From NCBI GenBank assembly GCA_046727175.1, contig JBKPCD010000118.1:1-23403 (forward strand): DNA of 23,403 nucleotides, given 5' to 3'. Below, piece by piece: positions 15,087 to 22,518 of this stretch. How positions within the stretch are numbered: position 1 is the stretch's first letter; each line of letters opens with the position of its first letter. The position numbers were made by a program, and so were the translations under genes. The notes below the pieces were generated by a model, which made no database searches, was not told where the DNA came from, and was given only the letters and a program-made list of their open reading frames with translations. This stretch comes from JBKPCD01 sp046727175. GTDB lineage: Bacteria; Acidobacteriota; Vicinamibacteria; Vicinamibacterales; 2-12-FULL-66-21.

Positions 15087-15887
15087 ATGATTCATTTGCA
15101 CGTTCGATGGAGTCTGAAATCTTTGCTGGTATTGGCGGCCTGCTCGTGTCTGATATTGCTGTTTCCGCACAGCGCATCGGCACAGCTCGCGACTAACCAG
15201 ACAAATGGCTTTGGCAACGGGAGGCTGGTGACCTTCACGTACCTGCAGAATTTCGATTGCGTTGACCAGCCGAATCTGGATCTTGATTTCAATGGTACAA
15301 AGGCGGCGTCTGATCCCAATGAGATGCAGACGCCGATTTGTCAGCCGGTTACCGAGCCCACGGCCGATCCGACAGGCGGAGAGATCAAACACACGGCGCA
15401 TCTGTATGTGCTGATTCCGATGTTTTCCGTCGACAACGACACCAATCCTGCGGACGCGATGCCGTGCCCGAATGGAGGACGGCCTGGCGAGCTCTGCGGC
15501 ACCGCGCTTGGAAAGGCGCTCATCTCGTTGTTCGGGTTTGTACCCGAAGCGTGGAAAAGGACTGTGAATCCAGCGATCACGACGCGGTGTCCCGATCCAA
15601 ACAACCCGGTGCCGGGTACGTGTACCATGCATGCCTCGTCGGTTGATCTTTCGCAGACGCTCTTCGCGTTGGGAAAAACAGGTGCGCCGACCGCTCCGAC
15701 TTTCGTGCCGACGCCCAACCACAGCCACATCGTCGACAACTCGCGCGTCAACACTGGCCCAATCTGGTGGGAGGTCCGGCCGGTGCTGGTACTCGACCGG
15801 GTCGACTGGCCGGCCCGCGGATGGGAGCAGTGGCATTACATCAGCCACAGAGATGGATGCAGTCGAGGCGGCCGGCCGCGCGATTGA
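15087..15887 (+). CDS. Secreted protein of unknown function (C-terminus apparently frameshifted)
   Basis: 266 residues from ATG 15087, which has GAGGGGA six bases upstream. A signal peptide (SLLVLAACSCLILLFPHSASAQ) is followed by a mature protein with several cysteines, an AHLYVLIPMFSVDNDT stretch, CPDPNNPVPGTCTMHASSVD and a PTPNHSHIVDNSR segment whose histidines could bind metal. I do not recognise the family. After about residue 240 the reading becomes unlike protein (ARGWEQWHYISHRDG...), whereas the +1 frame from about 15812 continues convincingly (PADGSSGITSATEMDAVEAA, then GRAIEVGSNFFLFFSSQ). An extra base in the GGCCGGCCCGCGG stretch at about 15808-15820 would explain this. It is either a pseudogene or an assembly error. 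Confidence 0.68.
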   Translation: MIHLHVRWSLKSLLVLAACSCLILLFPHSASAQLATNQTNGFGNGRLVTFTYLQNFDCVDQPNLDLDFNGTKAASDPNEMQTPICQPVTEPTADPTGGEIKHTAHLYVLIPMFSVDNDTNPADAMPCPNGGRPGELCGTALGKALISLFGFVPEAWKRTVNPAITTRCPDPNNPVPGTCTMHASSVDLSQTLFALGKTGAPTAPTFVPTPNHSHIVDNSRVNTGPIWWEVRPVLVLDRVDWPARGWEQWHYISHRDGCSRGGRPRD

Positions 15888-16050
15888 GGTCGGTTCGAAC
15901 TTCTTTCTATTCTTCAGCTCGCAACTGAGTTCCAGGAGCGCCGCGTCGCATGACAAGGGACACGGGATCCACGCCGCTGCCGCACACGGACAGCCTCCGG
16001 ATGCGGGGCGTTCACACGCTGCCGCTGTACACGAGCATGGGCCAGAGTAA
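15812..16050 (+). other. Out-of-frame probable C-terminus of the preceding secreted protein
   Basis: In the +1 frame relative to the upstream gene the sequence reads PADGSSGITSATEMDAVEAA, then GRAIEVGSNFFLFFSSQLSS and on to a stop at 16050. The composition (helical, acidic and hydrophobic alternation) is typical of a real protein end. If joined by a single-base correction, the protein would reach about 320 residues. The final stretch after SSQLSS is less convincing, so the natural end may have been lost too. Confidence 0.4.
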
Positions 16051-16099
16051 AAACACAGCGAGCTGGGTGATCGAGACCTGTGATGCGAGCGACGACGAG

Positions 16100-16633
16100 C
16101 TAAGCGCGCTCGCAACCAGACGGCGATGGCCGTGCCGATGACGCACGCGGCCGCGGTGTTTGGATCGTCGGTCGGCGATGGTCTTGGCGTGGTCGCGCCG
16201 GTGGAGCATGGGCGGCTCGAAGCACGATGGTACACCTGGGCGTCGATCCCACATTCCGCCAGCCGTGCTGCTCGCTGGAGGCGACGTAGAAGGCGGAGCC
16301 GGCGCCGAGCCGCTCCGTGCGCGCCCCGGCCGAGACCTCGAGCGTGCCCTGCCGGATGAGCACTAATTCCTCGTGCACGTGGCTGTGTGGCGGGTGCGGC
16401 ATCTGCCCTGGAGCCAGCTCCGTCACGTGCAGGTCGAGGCGATGCCCGGTATGCGTCAGCCCTGTGAGCACCTGACGAATCCGGGTGCTCCCGCTGGAGC
16501 GAACGGGCAGCCGCTCGTAGTCGAACAGCCCCGACAGGAGGAGCGTCTGCGCGCCGGCCGCGTAGCCAGCCGCCAACACGGGACAGAGAACGGCCGCCAT
16601 CGCCAAGACAGCGCGTCGCGACGGGATCCTCAA
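16100..16633 (-). CDS. Exported cupin-domain protein
   Basis: 177 residues from a TTG at 16633, chosen because AAGGAG lies 7 bases upstream and a signal peptide starts right there (SRRAVLAMAAVLCPVLAAGY, ending GAQT). Residues about 45-140 are a single cupin barrel: LHVTELAPGQMPHPPHSHVH with the metal-ligand histidines and glutamate near 78-85, ELVLIRQGTLEVSAG, the second motif GAGSAFYVASSEQHGWRN, and NVGSTPRCTIVL. The last 40 residues are proline- and arginine-rich, unlike normal cupin ends, so the 3' end may be disrupted. Small exported cupins of this kind have no assigned substrate. It is convergent with the frameshifted gene to its left. Confidence 0.7.
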   Translation of the reverse strand: MRIPSRRAVLAMAAVLCPVLAAGYAAGAQTLLLSGLFDYERLPVRSSGSTRIRQVLTGLTHTGHRLDLHVTELAPGQMPHPPHSHVHEELVLIRQGTLEVSAGARTERLGAGSAFYVASSEQHGWRNVGSTPRCTIVLRAAHAPPARPRQDHRRPTIQTPRPRASSARPSPSGCERA

Positions 16634-16784
16634 TGCGAGTCTCCTTATGGGTGACCAGCGAACGGAGGATATCGCTCGCGTCGAACGGCTGATCCTTTCG
16701 TTGAATCCCTGATCTCTCGCGGAACGATGCCATGGCGCACCGAACACGGATTGCTGGCGTAAATGCGGTCACCGGGGCGTGTCT

Positions 16785-16941
16785 CACTGCGATGCACCGA
16801 CCTTCGAATTCAGCAAAGACCATACGGCCAGATCGCGCCGCAATCGAAGCGCTCATCAAGGAGGCTGGTCCTCAGCTCTGGATCGAGCACGACATCCAGG
16901 GCTACGGTCCATTGAAGAAGTCGCCGGCGTTCTACGAGTGA
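16785..16941 (+). pseudogene. C-terminal remnant of an AHL-lactonase-like metallo-beta-lactamase-fold hydrolase, frameshifted
   Basis: The stretch 16830-16941 reads DRAAIEALIKEAGPQLWIEH, then DIQGYGPLKKSPAFYE and a stop. This is the typical end of N-acyl homoserine lactonase family MBL-fold proteins (helix, LWIEHD, KxSPAFY). Immediately upstream, in a different frame, CDAPTFEFSKDHTARSR supplies the residues expected before it (VPTFxFSKxQT in relatives). So even the remnant carries a frameshift at about 16828-16836. The catalytic HxHxDH half is absent. Assignment rests on recalled family patterns, not a search. Confidence 0.55.
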
Positions 16942-17037
16942 CGCGAAGGCAGCTCGAACGGTTTGGTCGGTTCGCCGTGCAGGCCCGCCGACCACTTTGT
17001 GCGGTGTCCTGGGTTTCGAGCGCCCAGAGGATTGACC

Positions 17038-18561
17038 ATGACTGATCGACGTCAGTTCCTCCGCAGTCTCGCCGGCATCGCCGGCGCCGTTCCGTTCACC
17101 CCACCGCTCGGAGCGGCCGGTCACTCCGGTCAGGACAACACGGCCGGCCGGACAGCGCGACCCGCTCGCGCCGACTTTCTCGTCGGCATCCAGATGGATC
17201 CGCACACGATGCTCGACGAAGGCGTCGAGTCGTGCCTGGACCTCTGCCGCGAGACGGCCGACATCGATACGCTCCTGACCTACAGCCATGCGTATGGCGG
17301 GGACCTGCGCAAGCCGATCGAGTGGCTCGCGACCGACCACGGCAAGCCTCCGATCGATCAGCGATCGCGCAAGCTGCCGCTCGTCTGGGTCAGACACCAC
17401 GACCAGTACTTCAAGAACACGACGTTGCGACACCAGAAAGTCGACTCGAGTTTCGCGTACGGCGATCGCGATCTATTCGCCGAAATGGTCGCGCCGGCGC
17501 GGGCGCGGCGGATGAAGATCTACGCACGCATTCTCGAGTCGGGCTCACACGAGGTGCAGAACGTCGCCAGGGTCGCGACCGTCGACGTCCGCGGGAGACC
17601 GACGCAGACCGGCTGCTGGAACCATCCCGAGTACAAGGCGTTCTGGAACGCGACGGTGGAGGATCTGTTCCGCAGCTACGAGCTGGACGGGCTCCAGTGG
17701 GGCGCCGAGCGCGCCAGCCCCCTTGCCCGAGTCATCCAGAGCGGCGCCGACAGCGCCGCCTCGTGCTTCTGCGAGTTCTGCCGCGCGCGCGGCAAGGCGC
17801 ACGGGATCGACCCCGAGCGCGCGCGTAAGGGCTTCGATGAGCTCCTGACCTACGTGCAGCGGCTCCGCGGCGGCGCGCCCAAGCCGCCCGACGGCGCCGC
17901 CGCCACGTTTCTCCGGATCCTCATCCGGTATCCGGAAGTGCTCGCGTGGGAGTATCAGTACCGGCTTTCGCGCGAAGAGATTATGAAGGGAATGTACGAC
18001 ACGGTAAAAACGATCAAACCGTCTGCGCAGGTCGGCTGGCACGTCGACCACTGGGCCACGAGCATGGATATCATCGCCCGCGCGGCGATGAGCTACGCCG
18101 AGATGGCACCGTGGTCCGATTATTTCAAGATCGTGGTCTATCACGCGGTGACCGCGCCCCGCATGCGAACGTGGGTCGGCAACGAGCAGAAGAGCGTGCT
18201 GAGCGATCTCACGCTCGAAGAGGCGCTGAATCTCCACTACGCGCAGTTCGGCTACGACAAGGGCCTCGACGCGATCGCGAATCAGCCGACGCCTCCGACC
18301 GCGTCGCCGGAGTACGTGTACCGGGAGACGAAACGCAGCGTCGCAAGCGCGGAAGGCAAGACGAGGATCTACCCAGGTATCGGCTTCAATCTCCCCGGGG
18401 GCGGGCCCGACGATCCGGAGGCGATCTACCAGTGTGTGATCAAGGCCTCCGAGGCTGGCGCCGGCGGGATCGCCGTATCGCGCGAGTATGAAGAGTTGAC
18501 GGTGCCCAATTTGAAGGCTGTCGGCCGCGCCGTCCGGACACTGACGGGACGCGCAGCGTAG
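17038..18561 (+). CDS. Tat-exported TIM-barrel glycoside-hydrolase-like protein
   Basis: 507 residues from ATG 17038, preceded by AGAGGA and directly starting the Tat signal MTDRRQFLRSLAGIAGAVPF. The body looks like the hypothetical glycosidase-like (GHL/DUF-type) TIM barrels common in Acidobacteria and Planctomycetes: an early MDPHTMLDEGVESCLDLC strand-helix, MKIYARILE, a WNHPEYKAFWNATVEDLF helix, DGLQWGAERASPL at the place of a catalytic strand, a metal-site-like CFCEFC (243-248), and later KPSAQVGWHVDHW and TRIYPGIGFNLPGG. Enzymatic activity is not proven for relatives. It ends 352 bases before the DegT-family gene in the same direction; the two may belong to one carbohydrate-related set. 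An upstream in-frame extension to 16963 lacks support. Confidence 0.75.
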   Translation: MTDRRQFLRSLAGIAGAVPFTPPLGAAGHSGQDNTAGRTARPARADFLVGIQMDPHTMLDEGVESCLDLCRETADIDTLLTYSHAYGGDLRKPIEWLATDHGKPPIDQRSRKLPLVWVRHHDQYFKNTTLRHQKVDSSFAYGDRDLFAEMVAPARARRMKIYARILESGSHEVQNVARVATVDVRGRPTQTGCWNHPEYKAFWNATVEDLFRSYELDGLQWGAERASPLARVIQSGADSAASCFCEFCRARGKAHGIDPERARKGFDELLTYVQRLRGGAPKPPDGAAATFLRILIRYPEVLAWEYQYRLSREEIMKGMYDTVKTIKPSAQVGWHVDHWATSMDIIARAAMSYAEMAPWSDYFKIVVYHAVTAPRMRTWVGNEQKSVLSDLTLEEALNLHYAQFGYDKGLDAIANQPTPPTASPEYVYRETKRSVASAEGKTRIYPGIGFNLPGGGPDDPEAIYQCVIKASEAGAGGIAVSREYEELTVPNLKAVGRAVRTLTGRAA

Positions 18562-18913
18562 CGCCGCGTCGCGCCGGTGGCGGTTTTCGATCCGAGATCA
18601 TGGACGTCACGGGGCTGCCGAGCAACGCAGTCTATCTCGCCCCTGCGGCGTCCCTTTACGTGATGTCCGGCTGGGAAGAAGAGACGATGAACGCTGCCAT
18701 CGAATTGTTCGTTCGAGCGCGAGAATCTGCGCCGGCCGTATTCTCGTCGTTACGCAGACGCCGCCGAACCAGTCGCGATTACTGAAAACACTGCTATCGA
18801 ACTGGACGCTCGACAAACGTTGAATTGGTGTTCAGCAACAGCATTGCTTATGATCCCAAGCACTGATCGAACAGCTCAAGGGACGGGTCGGCTGGAAATC
18901 GGGAGGAGGCCAC
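18562..18913. other. Intergenic gap
   Basis: 352 bases between two codirectional genes. A 61-codon ORF at 18600 has no ribosome binding site and no recognisable domain. The right end contains the GGGAGGAGG ribosome binding site of the aminotransferase gene, and AT-richer sequence at about 18780-18850 could hold its promoter. Nothing else is supported. Confidence 0.4.
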
Positions 18914-20257
18914 ATGAGCGTCAGGAGCCGCCGTGAGTTCTTCGGTCTCGCCGCTGTCACCCTGGCCAGCGCGAGTCTGTTCCCGAAACGAGCCATCGGG
19001 AGATCCGCCGCCGACACGCCGGCGTTGCTCGGAGGCATCCCGGTACACAAGGGGGGCTGGCCCAAGTGGCCGGAGTGGCGCCCGGCCTGGGAACCCTCCA
19101 TCCTCCAGGTGCTCCGGAGCGGCCAGTGGTACCGCGGCTCGGGCGGCGAGCAGGTTCAGCGGTTCGAGGCAGCCTACGCGAAACTGCTCGGCGCCAAACG
19201 CTGCCTGGCTACCGCCAGCGGAACGACGGCGCTCATCGTTGGGATGCACGTGCTCGACGTGGACGCGGGCGACGAGGTCATCGTCTCGCCATTCACGTTC
19301 ATCGCCAGCTACAACGCCATCCTGTTCCACAAAGCGCTGCCGGTTCTTGCCGACACCGATCCCGCCACCCTGACAATCGACCCGGCTTCGATCGAGAGTC
19401 GGATCACCGAACGGACCCGCGGCGTCATGCCGGTGCACATCTACGGGATGCCCTGCGACATGGACCCGATCATGGCTGTCGCCAGGAAGCACCGTCTTGC
19501 GGTCGTCGAGGACGCCTGTCAGGCGTGGCTCGCAGACTACAAGGGACGCATGTGCGGGACGATCGGCGACTTGGGTTGCTTCAGCTTCCAGAACTCCAAG
19601 CACCTGCCGTCGGGCGAAGGTGGCGCCATCACCGGCAACAGTGACGACCTCATCGATCGGGCCGGTTCGTTCCACGACTGCGGACGTGCGTACGGGGGCT
19701 TCAACGGGGCACGTCCCAATTTCACGCGCGGCGGCAACTTCCGGATGCAGCACTTTCAGGCGGCCATGCTCCTGGAGCAGTTCGACAAGCTGCGCGAGGA
19801 GACAGTGCACCGCCGCGAAAACGCCGCGCGGCTGTCCGCCTCCCTGAAGGAGATCCCCGGCGTCCTGCCGGCGCGCGTGCCCGATAACAGCCAGGCCGTC
19901 TGGCATCTCTACCCGTTCCGGTACGACGCCGAGCAGTTCCAGAGGCTGCCGCGCGAGAAATTCATCAGGGCGATGCGAGCCGAAGGCATCCCCTGTTCGA
20001 CCGGGTACCAGGAGCAGTATTTCGACGGTCTCTTGGACGAAGCCATTGCGTCGCGCGGCTTCAAGCGGCTCTTCAGCGCCCAGCGACTCCAGGAGTACCG
20101 CGACAGCTTCCAGGAACTGAGCGGCAACCGCCAGGTGTGTGCCACGACCGTCGCGATCACCCAGAACCTGCTGCTCGCCGAACCGACGGACGTCGATCAC
20201 ATCGGGGCTGCGATTCGGAAGATCCAGGCCCATGGCGCGGAGTTGGCCAAGGCGTGA
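18914..20257 (+). CDS. Tat-exported DegT/DnrJ/EryC1/StrS family aminotransferase
   Basis: 447 residues. A strong GGGAGGAGG precedes ATG 18914. The N-terminus SRREFFGLAAVTLASASLFP is a Tat signal, unusual because this family is normally cytosolic and about 370-400 residues long. The rest is canonical: LRSGQWYRGSGGEQVQRFE, TASGTTALIVGMHVL, GDEVIVSPFTFIAS, PVHIYGMPCDMDP, VVEDACQAWLADYKGR with the cofactor aspartate, and the PLP lysine K229 in SFQNSKHLPSGEGGAI, followed by GGNFRMQHFQAAML. Relatives transaminate nucleotide-linked keto-sugars for antibiotics and surface glycans. An exported copy would have to use another substrate, since nucleotide sugars are cytosolic. It lies downstream of the Tat-exported TIM-barrel protein on the same strand. 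Confidence 0.92.
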   Translation: MSVRSRREFFGLAAVTLASASLFPKRAIGRSAADTPALLGGIPVHKGGWPKWPEWRPAWEPSILQVLRSGQWYRGSGGEQVQRFEAAYAKLLGAKRCLATASGTTALIVGMHVLDVDAGDEVIVSPFTFIASYNAILFHKALPVLADTDPATLTIDPASIESRITERTRGVMPVHIYGMPCDMDPIMAVARKHRLAVVEDACQAWLADYKGRMCGTIGDLGCFSFQNSKHLPSGEGGAITGNSDDLIDRAGSFHDCGRAYGGFNGARPNFTRGGNFRMQHFQAAMLLEQFDKLREETVHRRENAARLSASLKEIPGVLPARVPDNSQAVWHLYPFRYDAEQFQRLPREKFIRAMRAEGIPCSTGYQEQYFDGLLDEAIASRGFKRLFSAQRLQEYRDSFQELSGNRQVCATTVAITQNLLLAEPTDVDHIGAAIRKIQAHGAELAKA

Positions 20258-20285
20258 TCGTTATGGTGGCGTGAAGTGCTATCGG

Positions 20286-20393
20286 TCACGTGCCTGTAAT
20301 CGTGCCGCGGTCCACCTGCGCACTGGCCAGCCCGGTCGAAGTCAAGAGCAATACCACGGTGAGTGCCGAGATCCGACTTCGGAGATAGGGCAT
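20286..20393 (-). pseudogene. 5' remnant of a second TonB-dependent receptor
   Basis: On the minus strand GGAGGAGAAGTG precedes an ATG at 20393 that opens a signal peptide (RSRISALTVVLLLTSTGLAS, AQ) and then QVDRGTITGT before a TGA at 20288-20286. SAQxDRGTITGTVTDxSGA is the hallmark beginning of the carboxypeptidase-regulatory domain in acidobacterial Oar-like receptors. Adding one G after ACG restores GTVTDS, after which similarity ends, so the gene suffered both a frameshift and loss of over 95 percent of its length. The break lies next to the 3' end of the aminotransferase gene. The promoter and ribosome binding site of the dead gene appear intact. Confidence 0.7.
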
Positions 20394-21150
20394 CACTTCT
20401 CCTCCATTCCGAATCCGACGTGATTCACGGCGCGTCGTCGACGACGCACGCCATCCTCAGCCAGAACCAGAGCTGGTGGCTCGACGGATCGCTGCGGGCG
20501 GCCGTCGACACGATCGGATCCGAATTGTTCACTATTGCTCACACACTGGAAGGACGCGGTGCGCTAACTGCCCTGAGGAAAGTGGCGCGCTCTGCAAGAC
20601 TCGAACTTGCGACCGCCTGGTTCGTAGTCGTGATGCGGAAGATCCGTCGGCGGCGACGAAGAGCGATGACGATCCCACGCCTCAGTGATTTACGAGCTTG
20701 CCGGTGATCGTCGCCAACAACCATCGATCTGGGTCGATCAGCCTCTTCTGAATGAGTTGCGTCACAATCCACGTCACAGCTCGACAGCGCATTTTACGAC
20801 CGCACACTGGCCGCGGTGGCGAAGTACCTCGCGCGTCGCTGTGGCCCTCCGTCCCAGTCGTGGCGTACCCACGGCCACCTTCCGCGGGTTGTTTGTGTTC
20901 GTCGTGCTGTCTCACGACCGACGGCAGTCCGTCGCTTTCAGTCTCGTCAGTCTGACCTGACCGTCACGTCCGTTGGGACCGAAAAAAGAGCGGCGGCGAG
21001 TCGCAGCGGCCGCGCGTGCAACACGTGCAAGGCGCACGGCAGCGCTGGCATGCACCGCAACGCCGGCATTTGCGAATGTGTAACTTTAGCGGTTTACGTC
21101 TTTCTCCATCCCAGGAAGCGGCAGATGGCCACCGGCTATGCGCTCGGCAT
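20394..21150. other. Gene-poor debris region
   Basis: About 750 bases with no convincing gene on either strand. It contains the tRNA-Arg half-gene listed separately. Frames of up to 115 codons exist, but lack ribosome binding sites and recognisable domains, and some cross the tRNA fragment. A cysteine-rich frame at 20964-21161 (minus) probably reflects local repetition of TGC/GCA. Together with the receptor remnant this looks like a site of past rearrangement. Confidence 0.5.
20583..20627 (-). tRNA. 3' half of a tRNA-Arg(ACG) gene, fragment
   Basis: Reading the minus strand from 20627 down: anticodon loop CTACGAA (anticodon ACG), the 3' strand of the anticodon stem CCAGG, variable loop CGGTC, T arm GCAAG-TTCGAGT-CTTGC with five perfect pairs, acceptor 3' strand AGAGCGC, discriminator G and an encoded CCA (20585-20583). 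Upstream of the anticodon loop the sequence is CACGA, which cannot pair with CCAGG, and no proper D arm follows. So only the 3' 45 bases are tRNA. A TCGCTCT about 80 bases upstream of the CCA end could be a decayed 5' acceptor strand, but the intervening length and missing GG of the D loop argue against an intact gene. Confidence 0.6.
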
Positions 21151-21951
21151 TCACTGAACACGCACGCGAATTGACAATGGTGCGGCGAGTCTCACCGGAA
21201 TGTCAGTCCCCGGCTCGAGCCGCACCTCCTTACCGCGCGTGGCTATGACGGCACCGGTACCGGCTGCACCGCCAATCGCGGCGCCCTTCGCGGCGCCGCT
21301 CTTGCCACCGACAACGGCGCCAATGACCGCTCCAGCTCCGGCGCCTAATCCTATCTTGGTTGCGTCTTCACCCTTCGTCGCTTCGGCTTCCTGCACGATG
21401 GGATCGGTGCGCAGCGACATCCGCTCGTCGTCATAACGTAAACTCGTAAAACGGAACGCCAGGCGCGCGCGTCCCTTCACACGCCCGGCACGCTCGGCCT
21501 CGGTCACGTGGCCCGCGAGTTCGGTTCCGGCCGGCAGCACTTCCTGTCCGTCGACTGTCACGGCGTTGCGCACCGTCGCACGGACGATGTCTTCCACTTC
21601 GCTGACGTCCGACGCGATTGTGGATTTCAACTCCAGCGGCAGCGTGGTGCCAACCGGCAGGGTGAACTCGCGGTAAACAGGCACCGTCGCAGTCCGTGCC
21701 GCGGGTGCTGCGGCAGCAGGTTCGACCCGAGCCGATCCATTTCGCGCGTGTGCCGCTGCGGATCGGGGCGACGCGGCACGCGCGGCCGTGGGCGTCGCCA
21801 TCTTTGGCCGTTCCGGAGCCGGTTGTGGTTGTGACGCTGGTGTGGCGGCTTCAGCTCGAGGCTCGGCCGCCGAAAGCTCAGGACCATTGCTACTACCGCA
21901 TGCCGTGGCCAACAGTGCGGTCGTTAGGATTCCGGAAATCAGCTTCAACAC
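21151..21951 (-). CDS. Glycine-zipper lipoprotein
   Basis: 266 residues from GTG 21951, chosen because AGGAG lies 7 bases upstream and a lipoprotein signal begins there (LKLISGILTTALLATAC with the lipobox cysteine). A low-complexity Ala/Pro/Arg linker covers about residues 25-90. A conserved beta-rich block follows (VGTTLPLELKSTIASDVSEV, EVLPAGTELAGHVTEAERAG, RVKGRARLAFRF). The glycine-zipper segment IGLGAGAGAVIGAVVGGKSG plus AAKGAAIGGAAGTGAV at about 205-240 could insert in or pack against a membrane. The end carries PGTDIPVRLAAPLSIRV. Such proteins are common in acidobacteria and have no assigned function; a cell-envelope role is inferred. Confidence 0.72.
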   Translation of the reverse strand: MLKLISGILTTALLATACGSSNGPELSAAEPRAEAATPASQPQPAPERPKMATPTAARAASPRSAAAHARNGSARVEPAAAAPAARTATVPVYREFTLPVGTTLPLELKSTIASDVSEVEDIVRATVRNAVTVDGQEVLPAGTELAGHVTEAERAGRVKGRARLAFRFTSLRYDDERMSLRTDPIVQEAEATKGEDATKIGLGAGAGAVIGAVVGGKSGAAKGAAIGGAAGTGAVIATRGKEVRLEPGTDIPVRLAAPLSIRVRVQ

Positions 21952-22154
21952 GCAGGTGCTCCTGTAGAGAACGGAACTGTGACTCGGACGACCGTTCTGG
22001 TGGTCCGCGATGCCTTGACCAGTTTCTGGAGAGTCGACCTGCGAGAAACGTGCCGCGATCAGCCGGTGATGCCCGGCTCGGATGCCACCGGACGGGACAA
22101 ACGGATGTTTGTCCCGCATGGGAGCGGGAGTCGATTTCGCGCGGGTACCCGTGA

Positions 22155-22457
22155 AAGTGCGCCGACGTTCTGTTACCTTTGTCCCAGCGGAGTTCACCTG
22201 CCGGGATCCCCCTAGTGGGCAACGGCTGCGAGCAGCCGATCCTCTCGGGGGACGAGCTCGTGGTCTTTCTTGCGCGAACACCAGACTCGGAGGCACTGGT
22301 GCCTCGCTATGGCCCTTTCGGGATTCTTCGAGTCCGCGATGGTACCGTCGGTGCAGCGAACACGGAGGTTCAGCAACGTCGTCGTCTGGCCTCTTCATCT
22401 CTCGCTGATCTGAGGGCTGAGATAAAGAAACGACTGGAGTCACCGAAGGTGAAATAA
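22155..22457 (+). pseudogene. C-terminal piece of a probable secreted protein
   Basis: The frame reads NGCEQPILSGDELVVFLART, then PDSEALVPRYGPFGILRVRD and GTVGAAN..., ending LADLRAEIKKRLESPKVK. The composition and the GDELVVFLA / GILRVRDG pattern are typical of the ends of small acidobacterial exported proteins, but no start codon with a ribosome binding site or signal peptide precedes it. In the neighbouring frame just upstream, VKVRRRSVTFVPAEFTCRD could be the preceding strand, implying a frameshift near 22205-22220. Similarity is recalled rather than searched, so the call is tentative. Confidence 0.33.
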
Positions 22458-22518
22458 GCGGCTGAGCGCCCGTAAGACTTTTCGCGCACAATACTCGCCG
22501 CCAGCCGCTGCATTCGTC

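Noticed and set aside
15069..16859. Minus-strand open frame of about 600 codons covering the secreted-protein and cupin genes
   Set aside because: Arg/Ser/Pro-rich without any recognisable fold, and it overlaps better-supported genes in other frames.
18600..18785. Small plus-strand ORF between the TIM-barrel and aminotransferase genes
   Set aside because: Lacks a ribosome binding site, ends in an Arg-rich out-of-frame-like tail, and has no recognisable similarity.
20363..20707. Open frame reading ...ARSARLELATAWFVV... and the overlapping ...CKTRTCDRLV...
   Set aside because: These strings are the usual artefact of translating across a tRNA gene; the region is the tRNA-Arg fragment.
20964..21161. 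Cysteine-rich minus-strand mini-ORF (CRRCGACQRCR...)
   Set aside because: No ribosome binding site; the cysteines arise from local TGC/GCA-rich sequence, and no metallothionein-like pattern or conserved neighbour supports it.
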